The translations under genes were made by a program, and so were the position numbers. A DNA stretch of 64,000 nucleotides from Bacteroidota bacterium (GTDB lineage: Bacteria > Bacteroidota > Bacteroidia > 2-12-FULL-35-15): contig JADKIU010000002.1 in the NCBI GenBank assembly GCA_016722565.1, positions 1,178,001 to 1,242,000 on the forward strand, written 5' to 3'. Of this stretch, positions 45,791-54,167 are shown piece by piece. Every line of letters begins with the position of its first letter. The stretch's first letter is position 1. The notes beneath the pieces were generated by a model. It made no database searches and had not been told where the DNA came from. It saw only the letters and a list, made by a program, of their open reading frames with translations.

Positions 45791-45849
45791 ATGTAAAGGG
45801 TTTAAGGGTTTATACTACAAACATACAAAAAAATCAAACAAAAACAAAA

Positions 45850-46575
45850 TCATCCCACTACCTGCTCAAGGACAGCCATTGACTTCATTTCACCGAAGGA
45901 TGGAATATGAAAACGAAAGTATGTAACCAGAAAATTCAGCATCATTTTACGCTGAACTCCATCCATCTTGATTTCATGAACAGTTTCGAAATTGGAAGCC
46001 ATCAACTGATGTAGTAATTTTGCTTCTGATGCATTTAAATAGTTATTATGACTTGGCACACGGGAGACAAACTTCCCTTCTCCTAAATCAAAAAAACAAT
46101 TGATTTCAGAATACAGTCCTTGTGGGAAGAAACCAAAAAATTTGCTGATTTGCACTAAAAAACAAAGGTGAAAATTGGAGCAACTTTCTGTTTTTAAATC
46201 TAAAATCAACAACGAATTTTTTATAAACGAAAACAAATCTTCATCGGCATGTTCTTCTTTTAAAGACCGAAACAAGACCTCGTTCAAAAACATTGCGATA
46301 GCACTTTTAATAATGTTGTAAGGGATTTCAGAATATGGATACAGAATGGCAATCTCCGATATTCTATTTAAGCTGGATTTTTGTGAATTAGAAACTTCCA
46401 ATTCAACAATTGTCATGGGTTGAAATAAGGTCGCTTTTGTTTTTGACTTTTTGCTTCTAACACCTGAAATCATGTAGGACTGTAACCCAAACTGTTCGGT
46501 GTAAATTTTTGCGATGAGACTCGTATCGGTATATCGAATTGTTTGAAGGACTATACCACTTGTTTTATGAAGCAT
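45850..46575 (-). CDS. recO: DNA repair protein RecO
   Basis: This 241-residue protein mediates RecA loading in the RecFOR recombination pathway. The N-terminal OB fold opens with KTSGIVLQTIRYTDTSLIAKIYTEQFGLQSYMISGVR (residues about 4-40, in parts), the RecO hallmark. A helical domain follows. It lies 29 bases downstream of porZ on the same strand, a pairing that is frequent in Bacteroidota. The zinc-binding cysteines found in some RecO proteins are not evident here. Confidence is high. Confidence 0.92.
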   Translation of the reverse strand: MLHKTSGIVLQTIRYTDTSLIAKIYTEQFGLQSYMISGVRSKKSKTKATLFQPMTIVELEVSNSQKSSLNRISEIAILYPYSEIPYNIIKSAIAMFLNEVLFRSLKEEHADEDLFSFIKNSLLILDLKTESCSNFHLCFLVQISKFFGFFPQGLYSEINCFFDLGEGKFVSRVPSHNNYLNASEAKLLHQLMASNFETVHEIKMDGVQRKMMLNFLVTYFRFHIPSFGEMKSMAVLEQVVG

Positions 46576-46604
46576 CGGATGAACACCAGAATGAAAATGA
46601 TAGG

Positions 46605-48956
46605 CTAGTTAATCAAAAGAATTTTAGTAACGGCTTTCAGTGCTCCATCCTCACTGGTGCAAAACACCATATATACACCGGAACTTACACGTTCATCATT
46701 GAAATTTTTTCCATACCACAATGCCTGGCCGCCTTCTGATTTTGTTTCATACACAAGTGTACCGCTGATATCCGTAATTTTCAAGGTGGAATTATTCATT
46801 AGACCTTTAATTGCTATAGGACCTTCATAATCCGGTTTAACAGGGTTGGGAAATGCATACACATCTGTAAACCCTTCGAATGATTCAATAGAGGTTCCTC
46901 GATATGAAATTATTCCTTTGGATGTTCCAAAGTAAACCTCACCTGTTTCGTGGTTAATTGAAATACTTTTGACGTTATTGCTAAAAAGTGGGCTATTTGC
47001 TTCATCAAAATGATAAATCTGTTGAGTTCCATCTGCGGACATCAAAAACACCCCAGAATTGGATGTTCCAATCCATTTACGATTTGCATCATCTACAGCA
47101 ATTGCCTGAACATTTTCAGTTTCAAGTAAAATTTGAACATGACCATCTTGTTCCAATAAAATTTGTTGTGCATCAAAGTTAGCGCCTGTAAATACATTTT
47201 CAGGCGAATAAAAAACCGCAACCCCTTTGTCAGTCCCAACCCATATTTCATCATCCAAATCTTTCGCCAAACAATACACTAAATTACTTGGCAAACCTCC
47301 ATTACCGACAGCAGTATTGAGTTTTTTTGTATTAGAACCTAAAACAGGGGTGGCCGTAGTGTTTCCTTTATACACCAAAATTCCGCCTCCGCTATTAGAA
47401 ATAACAACCCATTTTTGATCTTCTTTATCAATTACAATATGTTCCAAATTCGCTTTATTGATAATGGGTTGAAAATTGAGTGCGCCCCATGTACCACTTG
47501 CATTCTTGTAGGCTATTGAATTTGCAACGCCAGAATTTGTAATCCATAAATTACGACCTTCATCGATGGCTAAACCATAAGTCCAAACTGGATTGTAACC
47601 TACTAATCCCAAACCTGACAAAGAACTATTTGTTGTATTGTATAAATTTGAAATTGCACCATCATTCAGCTCTATTACGCCTTGCCCCCATGTTGTAGCA
47701 TACACTTTTTTAGGATCATTTGGATCTACCAACACATTCATAATATCATAAATTGAATCCATAGAAGCCGCTGCAGATGTAGACTTTACATTATTCCATT
47801 GTTCATCTTTATATTGGTAAATTCCATCAACCCTAAACTTTGCATAACCTCCAGGAGCAACCCACAATTGGTTTTTACCTAAAGACATATTTAAGACATT
47901 TTCACTGTTAGGACCATTGGGATAGCGATATTGGTTACCGATACTAGGGCGCCAAGAAGCCAAACCATATTTGGAGTCTGCTATCCAAACTGCACCAGAC
48001 GCATCCAATACGGCAGCATTTGCCCGGGTAGCATCCCCAAAATAGCCGGAATAATATCCGGTACTGCCTAATGTTGAATTATATGTATTAACTGCACCAT
48101 CCAAAACAAGTACCAACTGATTAAAATTATTTTTTATCGAACGTGCATTGTAACCACTTCCCGATGCAGGAAATCCTCCAGGAATAAAATGCGTCCAAGA
48201 TGTGCCATCGTATACAAAAAGAGAATCTTCGTTGAAAGCTCCAGACATTAAATTTTTAGAATAGTTGGTGTATATTTTTCCAAAAAAAGAAGTGATCGAA
48301 TTATACATTCCTGTAGGCAAATCAATTCCTGTAGCTACATCATTTATAATTGTCCAGGAAGAATAATTCGCTAAATTCGGATTACTTAATAGCGCTCTGT
48401 AAATAGACGTTTCTGTTGCGGCATAAATGTACGTTCCATCAGTTGTGATATCCAACACATTAATGGTTGCGCCTAATGGACCAATGTAATACGTGTCTTT
48501 AATCTCGTTTCTATCCGTATCCAAAACCACGATTCCAAATCCACACGATAAATAAGCGTATTGATTTATAAAATGAATATTGTTTATTGATTTATTTCCG
48601 ATGATCGGTTTTCTTTTAATGTCGGGCATATTGATGATTTGGGTTGCATCAACTAAATCGATGTTTGAGTTTTTATAGGCAATAAGAAACTTGTTATTAT
48701 AAGGGTTAAATGCAACCTTCACCCCTTCTACATCAGACAAGCCGTTCACTTTAGACAAACGACTCATGGAATTATCTGACTTACGAAAGTTAAAAATGCC
48801 ACCGGTAGTTACACAATACACAAACCCATTTCCTTCAGCCACAGAAAGCGCATTCTTGTATGAAAGATGCTCTTGCCAGCCACCAATAGGGATTTGTTGT
48901 GCCGACAGATTTGCAATAATCAATAAAAAAACAAATAGTATACTTCTTTTTTTCAT
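46605..48956 (-). CDS. porZ: Type IX secretion system protein PorZ
   Basis: This 783-residue protein has a signal peptide and begins its mature part with QQIPIGGWQEHLSYKNALSVA, the start seen in PorZ. Two seven-bladed beta-propellers with two-component-regulator-type blades follow, including RLSKVNGLSDVEGV and FLIAYKNSNIDLV, GLPSNLVYCLAKDLDDEIWVGTD and RKWIGTSNSGVF. A C-terminal sorting-like domain with FPNPVKPDYEG ends it. PorZ sits on the cell surface in the T9SS attachment complex and delivers anionic lipopolysaccharide to the sortase. It is upstream of recO and divergent from the tRNA-Arg gene at 49065. Confidence 0.88.
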   Translation of the reverse strand: MKKRSILFVFLLIIANLSAQQIPIGGWQEHLSYKNALSVAEGNGFVYCVTTGGIFNFRKSDNSMSRLSKVNGLSDVEGVKVAFNPYNNKFLIAYKNSNIDLVDATQIINMPDIKRKPIIGNKSINNIHFINQYAYLSCGFGIVVLDTDRNEIKDTYYIGPLGATINVLDITTDGTYIYAATETSIYRALLSNPNLANYSSWTIINDVATGIDLPTGMYNSITSFFGKIYTNYSKNLMSGAFNEDSLFVYDGTSWTHFIPGGFPASGSGYNARSIKNNFNQLVLVLDGAVNTYNSTLGSTGYYSGYFGDATRANAAVLDASGAVWIADSKYGLASWRPSIGNQYRYPNGPNSENVLNMSLGKNQLWVAPGGYAKFRVDGIYQYKDEQWNNVKSTSAAASMDSIYDIMNVLVDPNDPKKVYATTWGQGVIELNDGAISNLYNTTNSSLSGLGLVGYNPVWTYGLAIDEGRNLWITNSGVANSIAYKNASGTWGALNFQPIINKANLEHIVIDKEDQKWVVISNSGGGILVYKGNTTATPVLGSNTKKLNTAVGNGGLPSNLVYCLAKDLDDEIWVGTDKGVAVFYSPENVFTGANFDAQQILLEQDGHVQILLETENVQAIAVDDANRKWIGTSNSGVFLMSADGTQQIYHFDEANSPLFSNNVKSISINHETGEVYFGTSKGIISYRGTSIESFEGFTDVYAFPNPVKPDYEGPIAIKGLMNNSTLKITDISGTLVYETKSEGGQALWYGKNFNDERVSSGVYMVFCTSEDGALKAVTKILLIN

Positions 48957-49046
48957 TCTAACGCTTCAGAATAGGTGCATTTTAGTAAACATAAAAGTAC
49001 TGCTTTTATTGTATTACTTCAAACAAATAAGTTTGGAAAATCTTAA

Positions 49047-49054
49047 TACCTTTG
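49047..49054 (+). promoter_or_regulatory. -7 box of the tRNA-Arg gene
   Basis: TACCTTTG matches TAnnTTTG exactly and lies ten bases before the mature tRNA start. No TTTG at the usual 17-23 base spacing was found; one at 49032-49035 is only 11 bases away. Confidence 0.5.
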
Positions 49055-49064
49055 TGCCATAATT

Positions 49065-49138
49065 GGCTTCGTAGCTCAACTGGATAGAGTGTCGGTTTCC
49101 GGTACCGAAGGTTGGGGGTTCGACTCCCTTCGAGGCCA
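49065..49138 (+). tRNA. tRNA-Arg (anticodon CCG)
   Basis: A full cloverleaf is seen. The acceptor stem is GGCTTCG with CGAGGCC, the D arm GCTC with GAGT, and the anticodon stem TCGGT with ACCGA enclosing loop TTCCGGT. The anticodon CCG is at 49099-49101 and reads CGG arginine codons. The T arm has TTCGACT with two G-T pairs in the stem. The CCA end is not encoded. It is followed by a hairpin at 49145. Confidence 0.93.
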
Positions 49139-49144
49139 CAAATA

Positions 49145-49174
49145 AAAACTCCTCTGAAAATTCAGAGGAGTTTT
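49145..49174. terminator. Bidirectional terminator between tRNA-Arg and carA
   Basis: AAAACTCCTCTGA and TCAGAGGAGTTTT form a perfect 13-base-pair stem with a short AAAT loop. The A and T flanks allow termination of both the tRNA and the convergent carA. Confidence 0.88.
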
Positions 49175-49178
49175 ATAT

Positions 49179-50312
49179 TTAGGCAGTTACTGCTTTCTTT
49201 TCTTTTTTCTTTACGGAAGCAATCATCGTAATAAAATCATCAAATAAATAACGGGCATCGTAAGGTCCTGGGCAAGCCTCCGGATGATATTGCACAGAAA
49301 ACACATTTCTATCAGTATATCTTAATCCTTCTATGGTATTATCATTTAAATTGATATGCGTTACTTCCATGTTCTTGATTTTTGCAACATCCTCTGCTTT
49401 TACTCCAAATCCATGGTTTTGGGAAGTAATCTCACTTTTGCCGGTAATTATATTTTTAACAGGATGATTAATCCCTCGGTGGCCTTTATGCATTTTAAAG
49501 GTAGATATTCCAGATGCTTCCGCAATCAGCTGGTGCCCCAAACAAATACCAAACGTTGGCACACCTGAGTTGATAATTGTTTTTACGGTAGCCATTTCTT
49601 CTTTCATCACAGAAGGGTCACCAGGGCCATTTGAAATCATAAAGCCATCTGGATTCCATTTCATCATTTCTTCGAAAGATGTTTTCATTGGAAATACTTG
49701 CAAATAGCATCCTCGCTCAACTAAAGATCTTAAAATATTTTTCTTAACACCAAAATCTGTAACGGCCACTTTATATTCTGAATTGGAATCCCCAACAAAA
49801 TAAGGCTTTGAAGTACTCACTTTGGAAGACAATTCTAATCCTGCCATAGAAGGCACTTTTGCAAGCTTCTCCTTCAATACTGCTATATCCTGTGTTTCAG
49901 ATGAAATAATGCAATTCATAGCACCTTTATCACGAATATAACGAACAATGGCACGGGTATCAACATCGGATATTGCCACGATATTGCCATTTTCAAAATA
50001 GTCTTTTAAAGAGCCATCCGAACGTTTACGAGAATGAAACTCATTGAATTGTTTGCATACCAAACCAGCAATTTTAATGGAATCTGACTCTACTTCATCT
50101 TTGTTCACGCCATAATTCCCAATATGTACATTGGTAGTAACGATAATTTGTCCGAAATAAGAAGGGTCTGTAAAAATCTCCTGATAGCCTGTCATACCGG
50201 TATTAAAGCAAATTTCTCCGGTAGCAATGCCAATTTTCCCTGCTGCTTTTCCGTAAAACACTTTACCATCTTCAAGTAATAAAATTGCGGGAGTTTTTGC
50301 TGTATATTTCAT
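49179..50312 (-). CDS. carA: Carbamoyl-phosphate synthase small subunit
   Basis: This 377-residue glutaminase subunit releases ammonia from glutamine for carbamoyl phosphate synthesis, feeding pyrimidine and arginine pathways. The class I amidotransferase triad is present: the nucleophile Cys in FGICLGHQLIAEA near residue 257, and His and Glu in VQYHPEACPGP near residue 341. The N-terminal domain has the usual GMTGYQEIFTDPSYFGQI segment. The carB partner is not in this window. It lies downstream of rplQ, a common arrangement in Bacteroidota, but a terminator at 50372 lies between. Confidence 0.96.
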   Translation of the reverse strand: MKYTAKTPAILLLEDGKVFYGKAAGKIGIATGEICFNTGMTGYQEIFTDPSYFGQIIVTTNVHIGNYGVNKDEVESDSIKIAGLVCKQFNEFHSRKRSDGSLKDYFENGNIVAISDVDTRAIVRYIRDKGAMNCIISSETQDIAVLKEKLAKVPSMAGLELSSKVSTSKPYFVGDSNSEYKVAVTDFGVKKNILRSLVERGCYLQVFPMKTSFEEMMKWNPDGFMISNGPGDPSVMKEEMATVKTIINSGVPTFGICLGHQLIAEASGISTFKMHKGHRGINHPVKNIITGKSEITSQNHGFGVKAEDVAKIKNMEVTHINLNDNTIEGLRYTDRNVFSVQYHPEACPGPYDARYLFDDFITMIASVKKKEKKAVTA

Positions 50313-50324
50313 AGTTTAACTTTT

Positions 50325-50362
50325 ACTCCTTCGCCTTCCTCAAGGAGAAGGTAAGGATGAGG
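50325..50362. repeat. Intergenic imperfect palindrome of the CCTTCTCCTT / AAGGAGAAGG type
   Basis: ACTCCTTCGCCTTCCTC is followed by AAGGAGAAGGTAAGGATGAGG. The two halves are imperfectly complementary. Similar pyrimidine/purine palindromes are scattered between genes in many Bacteroidota. A related element is at 53241-53266. Confidence 0.5.
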
Positions 50363-50371
50363 TCCGGTCAT

Positions 50372-50407
50372 AAAAAAAGGATAAAGCAAAATTACTTTAT
50401 CCTTTTT
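50372..50407 (-). terminator. Terminator after rplQ
   Basis: AAAAAAGGATAAAG pairs with CTTTATCCTTTTT around a CAAAATTA loop. On the minus strand the hairpin ends in CCTTTTTTTA. It ends the ribosomal cluster and lies 26 bases past the rplQ stop. Confidence 0.88.
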
Positions 50408-50433
50408 AAGATTGAAAATATTAAATTAACAAA

Positions 50434-50928
50434 TTATTCACTTTTTGCGTCGTCATCTGTTGATTCTTCAGATTTTCCAGTTGTTTTAGCTGTAGTATCT
50501 GTTGATTTCTTTTTACCACCACGTCTTGATGTTTTCGCTTTAGCAGGAGCTTTAGCCGCCAACATATTTTCGTTGAAGTCTACCAACTCGATAAAGCACA
50601 TGTCAGCATTATCACCTAAACGTCCACCTGTTTTAAGGATACGAGTATATCCACCCGGACGGTCAGCAATCTTTGTAGAGATGTCTTTAAAAAGCATTTC
50701 AACCGCTTCTTTATTGCCTAAATAAGCAAAAACAGTACGTCTTGAATGTGTAGAATCCTCTTTTGATTTTGTTAAAATTGGCTCAACATACGTTCTTAAT
50801 GCTTTCGCTTTAGCAAGAGTTGTGTTGATACGTTTATGTAGAATCAATGAACTTGCCATATTCGCTAACATCGCTTTGCGGTGAGCAGATTTTCTACCTA
50901 AATTATTTATTTTATCTCCGTGTCTCAT
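50434..50928 (-). CDS. rplQ: 50S ribosomal protein L17 (bL17)
   Basis: This 164-residue protein opens with MRHGDKINNLGRKSAHRKAM, the L17 signature, and has LGNKEAVEMLFKDI and GGYTRILKTGGRLGDNADM. After the conserved domain (about residue 125) there is a charged low-complexity tail rich in Lys, Thr, Ser and Ala, which is longer than the E. coli protein and usual for this phylum. L17 lies near the peptide exit tunnel. It is the last gene of the cluster and is followed by a strong terminator. Confidence 0.97.
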   Translation of the reverse strand: MRHGDKINNLGRKSAHRKAMLANMASSLILHKRINTTLAKAKALRTYVEPILTKSKEDSTHSRRTVFAYLGNKEAVEMLFKDISTKIADRPGGYTRILKTGGRLGDNADMCFIELVDFNENMLAAKAPAKAKTSRRGGKKKSTDTTAKTTGKSEESTDDDAKSE

Positions 50929-50943
50929 TTTATTTTTTAGTAT

Positions 50944-51012
50944 TGAGATGTAAGATGTGAGATGTGAGATAAAACTAAACGTCTCATATCTCTAATCTCA
51001 AATCTCTAATCT
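50944..51012. repeat. Degenerate short-period repeat in the rplQ-rpoA spacer
   Basis: A 5' arm of GAGATGTAAGATGTGAGATG units is followed by a 3' arm of TCTCATATCTCTAATCTC units, roughly 7-8 bases in period and largely inverted to each other. It could fold into a long imperfect hairpin in the polycistronic RNA. Confidence 0.6.
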
Positions 51013-51016
51013 GTTT

Positions 51017-52009
51017 TTATTCTTTATCTAATTTATATTTTGCTAAGTTCATTCCAAAAGTCAAGCCTTTGTTTGCAACTAAATCTTCCAATTCGGTAAG
51101 TGATTTTTTACCAAAATTTCTGAATTTTAAAAGATCGTGTTTTGCAAAAGATACTAAATCAGCTAACGTTTCAACATCTGCAGCTTTTAAGCAATTTAAA
51201 GCACGAACAGATAAATCCATATCAACTAATTTCGTTTTAAGCAACTGACGCATGTGCAATGATGTTTCATCAAACTCTTCAGTAGCCATTTTCTCTTCGG
51301 TATCTAAAGTGATACGCTCATCAGAGAATAACATGAAGTGATGAATTAAAATTTTAGCCGCTTCTTTCAACGCTTCTTTCGGGTGAATAGATCCGTCAGT
51401 TGTAATATTCATAATCAACTTCTCGTAATCTGTTTTTTGCTCCACACGGAAGTTCTCGATGCTGTATTGAACATTTTTGATTGGCGTGTAAATTGAGTCA
51501 ATTGGAATTAAACCGGCAGACGCATTTACAGGCTTGTTCTCTTCAGCTGGAACATAACCACGACCTTTATCAATGGTTAATTCTAATTTCAACTTAACAG
51601 TTGGTTCCATGTTACAGATAACTAAATCTGAATTTAATACTTGGAAACCTGAAGTAAATTTACCGATATCGCCTGCAGTCAACTGAGTTTTACCAGTAAC
51701 AGTAACAGTGATTTTTTCAAAATCAGTAGTTTCGATTTGTTTTTTGAAACGAACTTGTTTTAAGTTCAAAATAATTTCAGTAATATCTTCAGCAACACCT
51801 TTAAGTGTAGAAAACTCGTGATCAACGCCTTCGATTTTGATAGTAGTGATCGCATGACCTTCTAAAGAAGACAATAAAATTCTTCTTAAAGCATTACCAA
51901 CAGTAATACCATAACCAGGCTCTAGTGGACGGAACTCAAATTGACCTTCCGTTTCACTTGAGTTAATCATAATCACCTTATCAGGTTTTTGAAAAGCTAA
52001 AATTGCCAT
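51017..52009 (-). CDS. rpoA: RNA polymerase alpha subunit
   Basis: This 330-residue protein has the N-terminal assembly domain (residues about 1-230) with RPLEPGYGITVGNALRRILLSS and the C-terminal domain with MDLSVRALNCLKAADVETLADLV and KSLTELEDLVANKGLTFGM, cited in parts. It forms the dimer on which beta and beta-prime assemble, and the C-terminal domain contacts upstream promoter DNA and regulators. It stands in the normal alpha-operon place between rplQ and rpsD. No oddities. Confidence 0.98.
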   Translation of the reverse strand: MAILAFQKPDKVIMINSSETEGQFEFRPLEPGYGITVGNALRRILLSSLEGHAITTIKIEGVDHEFSTLKGVAEDITEIILNLKQVRFKKQIETTDFEKITVTVTGKTQLTAGDIGKFTSGFQVLNSDLVICNMEPTVKLKLELTIDKGRGYVPAEENKPVNASAGLIPIDSIYTPIKNVQYSIENFRVEQKTDYEKLIMNITTDGSIHPKEALKEAAKILIHHFMLFSDERITLDTEEKMATEEFDETSLHMRQLLKTKLVDMDLSVRALNCLKAADVETLADLVSFAKHDLLKFRNFGKKSLTELEDLVANKGLTFGMNLAKYKLDKE

Positions 52010-52087
52010 GTGTTATATTTTATTAAGTTAATTACTATTTTAATTTGTCTAATAACAGATAATACTATCGTTATAAGTGCTCTAGGA

Positions 52088-52693
52088 TTATTTAGAGTAC
52101 AACTCGACAATTAGTTGTTCTTTAATATTCTCAGGGATTTGAACTCTTTCAGGAACTGAAATGAATTTTCCAGTCATTGTAGATTTATCAAAATCCATCC
52201 AAGGATAAGAGTTAGTAGCACCAGCAACACTGTTGTTGATTACCTCTAACGTTTTTGAGCGCTCACGAACTGCAATAACATCACCTGCTTTCAAAATGTA
52301 AGAAGGGATATTTACCACATTACCATTTACAGTGATGTGACGGTGACCAACCAATTGGCGAGCCCCACTACGAGTAGGTGCAATCCCCATACGATAAACA
52401 ACGTTATCAATACGAGATTCGATTAATTGTAACAACACTTCACCTGTAACACCATGTGCACGCTGTGCCATTGTATAAATTTTAGCAAACTGACGCTCTA
52501 AAATACCGTATGTATATTTTGCTTTTTGTTTTTCTTGTAACTGAACAGCATATTCCGATTGTTTAGCACGTTTTTTTGACAAACCGTGTTGTCCCGGAGG
52601 GTAGTTCTTTTTTTCTAAAACTTTATCAGGACCAAAAATTGGTTCTTTGAACTTTCTTGCTATTCTTGACTTAGGGCCGATGTATCTTGCCAT
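52088..52693 (-). CDS. rpsD: 30S ribosomal protein S4 (uS4)
   Basis: This 201-residue protein starts MARYIGPKSRIARKF and carries the S4 RNA-binding domain with LLQLIESRIDNVVYRMG and ARQLVGHRHITVNG near residues 95-125. The cysteine zinc motif of some S4 proteins is absent, as in other zinc-free (C-minus) forms. It initiates 30S assembly on the 5' domain of 16S rRNA and in other bacteria represses its operon. It is separated by 78 bases from rpoA. Confidence 0.98.
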   Translation of the reverse strand: MARYIGPKSRIARKFKEPIFGPDKVLEKKNYPPGQHGLSKKRAKQSEYAVQLQEKQKAKYTYGILERQFAKIYTMAQRAHGVTGEVLLQLIESRIDNVVYRMGIAPTRSGARQLVGHRHITVNGNVVNIPSYILKAGDVIAVRERSKTLEVINNSVAGATNSYPWMDFDKSTMTGKFISVPERVQIPENIKEQLIVELYSK

Positions 52694-52731
52694 TGTATTT
52701 TTTTATTTTTTAAATTCTATTGTTACTTTAT

Positions 52732-52767
52732 TAAAGTCTTTGACTTTTTACTTTTGTCTTTTGACTT
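52732..52767. repeat. Degenerate repeat of AAGTCTTTGACTTTT type in the rpsD-rpsK spacer
   Basis: The block consists of overlapping units resembling AAAGTCTTTGACTTTTTACTT, ending TTTTGACTT. It is like the elements at 53661 and 57051 in style and position but not in exact sequence. Confidence 0.45.
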
Positions 52768-52771
52768 AATA

Positions 52772-53182
52772 TTATACTCTTCTACGTTTTGGAGGACGGC
52801 AACCGTTGTGAGGAATTGGTGTAATATCCATAATTTCCGTAACTTCTATTCCAGCACCGGCTAAAGTACGGATAGCAGATTCACGGCCTGCACCAGGTCC
52901 TTTTACGAATACTTTTACTTTTCTCAAACCAGAATCGTGTGCAACTTTAGCACAATCCTGAGCAGCTAATTGAGCAGCATAAGGTGTATTTTTTTTAGAT
53001 CCACGGAATCCCATTTTACCAGCACTTGACCAAGAAATAACTTGTCCGCTTAAGTTTGTTAATGAGATAATAATGTTGTTAAATGTTGCATTAATGTGAG
53101 CTTCGCCCACTGCATCTACTTTTACAACTCTTTTCTTTGCTGCAGCTTTTGCTGTAGTTGTTGTTTGGTTTGTTTTAGCCAT
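52772..53182 (-). CDS. rpsK: 30S ribosomal protein S11 (uS11)
   Basis: This 136-residue protein has a Lys- and Ala-rich start, then GEAHINATFNNIIISLTNLSGQVISWSSAGKMGFRGSKKNTPYAAQ, the S11 core (residues about 26-71, in parts), and ends GCRPPKRRRV. S11 forms part of the platform near the E-site and anti-Shine-Dalgarno region. It lies between rpsM and rpsD as in other bacteria. Confidence 0.98.
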   Translation of the reverse strand: MAKTNQTTTTAKAAAKKRVVKVDAVGEAHINATFNNIIISLTNLSGQVISWSSAGKMGFRGSKKNTPYAAQLAAQDCAKVAHDSGLRKVKVFVKGPGAGRESAIRTLAGAGIEVTEIMDITPIPHNGCRPPKRRRV

Positions 53183-53240
53183 TTTTTGTTTTTATGATCG
53201 TTAACAGTTACGTTAACCATTTATTAATTTACTTTTCCTT

Positions 53241-53266
53241 ATCCTTCCTCTACTGAGGGGTGGGAT
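53241..53266. repeat. Intergenic imperfect palindrome in the rpsK-rpsM spacer
   Basis: ATCCTTCCTCTACTGAGGGGTGGGAT, cited only by its ends ATCCTTCCTC and GAGGGGTGGGAT, is an imperfect palindrome of the same kind as that at 50325. It lies just past the rpsM stop. Confidence 0.5.
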
Positions 53267-53272
53267 AGTTTA

Positions 53273-53650
53273 TTATTTAGTTACTTTTTTCTTGTTAGCA
53301 ACTGTTTTACGCTTACCTTTTCTAGTACGTGCGTTATTTTTAGTTGTTTGACCACGAACTGGTAAACCAACACGATGACGAATCCCTCTGTATGCACCAA
53401 TATCCATCAAACGTTTGATGTTCAATTGAACTTCAGAACGCAAAGCACCTTCTAATTTATATTTATCAGTTAAGATGGTACGGATTGCAGTTAATTGTGC
53501 ATCGTTCCAATCTTGAACTTTGATATTCCAATCAATACCAGCTTCTGTTAATACTTTTTGAGCAGTACTGCGGCCTATCCCGTAGATATAAGTTAAACCG
53601 ATTTCTCCTCTTTTGTTGTTTGGTAAGTCAATACCTGCAATTCTAGCCAT
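53273..53650 (-). CDS. rpsM: 30S ribosomal protein S13 (uS13)
   Basis: This 125-residue protein opens MARIAGIDLPNNKRGEI, has the helix-two-turns-helix region LTYIYGIGRSTAQKVL, and ends in GLPVRGQTTKNNARTRKGK plus a basic tail. It lies in the head of the 30S subunit and contacts P-site tRNA. It is followed upstream by rpmJ across a spacer holding a degenerate repeat. Confidence 0.98.
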   Translation of the reverse strand: MARIAGIDLPNNKRGEIGLTYIYGIGRSTAQKVLTEAGIDWNIKVQDWNDAQLTAIRTILTDKYKLEGALRSEVQLNIKRLMDIGAYRGIRHRVGLPVRGQTTKNNARTRKGKRKTVANKKKVTK

Positions 53651-53660
53651 TGTTTTATTT

Positions 53661-53741
53661 TAGTTTAATGTTTGAAAGTTTAAAGCTTAAAGTTATGGGT
53701 AATCCAACTTTTCAACTTTGAACTTTGAACTTATTTTTATC
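53661..53741. repeat. Degenerate AAGTTTGAAAGTTT-type repeat, copy 1
   Basis: The block runs TAGTTTAATGTTTGAAAGTT, then TTAAAGTT, and later CAACTTTTCAACTTTGAAC with a repeated TTTGAAC, ending TTATTTTTATCC. It is nearly the same as the block at 57051-57123, including flanks. The two halves are partly inverted and could form a long imperfect hairpin. Confidence 0.65.
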
Positions 53742-53853
53742 CTTGTCTTTGTTTAAATTTAGGATTCTTTTTGTTGATTACATACAAAACGCCCTTTCTG
53801 CGAACGATTTTGCAGTCAACACTTCTTTTTTTAATTGATGTTCTAACTTTCAT
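53737..53853 (-). CDS. rpmJ: 50S ribosomal protein L36 (bL36)
   Basis: This 38-residue protein is read from ATG at 53853 to TAA at 53737: it begins MKVRTSIKKRSVDCKIVRRK and ends NPKFKQRQG. It is the usual L36, with a partial zinc site (one Cys in DCKI remains, and the later CxxH ligands are replaced, giving the zinc-free type). It sits between infA and rpsM as expected. Its stop lies at the edge of the repeat at 53661. Confidence 0.95.
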   Translation of the reverse strand: MKVRTSIKKRSVDCKIVRRKGVLYVINKKNPKFKQRQG

Positions 53854-53865
53854 TTTTACTAATTT

Positions 53866-54084
53866 TTATTTGTATCTGTATGAAATTCTTCCTTTTGTTA
53901 AATCGTACGGTGACATTTCAATTTTCACTTTATCACCATTTAATATTTTTATATAGTGCATTCGCATCTTCCCTGAAATGTGAGCTGTAATCACATGTCC
54001 ATTTTCGAGCTCAACACGAAACATTGCATTTGACAATGCTTCCAAAATTGTTCCATCCTGCTCAATTGACGCTTGTTTAGCCAT
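53866..54084 (-). CDS. infA: Translation initiation factor IF-1
   Basis: This 72-residue OB-fold protein starts MAKQASIEQDGTILEALSNAMF and has GHVITAHISGKMRMHYIKIL and ends RISYRYK, all standard for IF-1. It binds the 30S A site during initiation. It is 12 bases upstream of rpmJ in the usual order map-infA-rpmJ. Confidence 0.98.
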   Translation of the reverse strand: MAKQASIEQDGTILEALSNAMFRVELENGHVITAHISGKMRMHYIKILNGDKVKIEMSPYDLTKGRISYRYK

Positions 54085-54167
54085 ACTTAATTAATTTTAG
54101 ATCTATTGTAATTTTTTATTTAACGATTCTTAAAAACTACTATGTTACAAATTCTAAAATTTTGTTT

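Noticed and set aside
49032..49035. TTTG as the -33 box of the tRNA promoter
   Set aside because: It is only 11 bases from the -7 box, outside the usual 17-23 bases.
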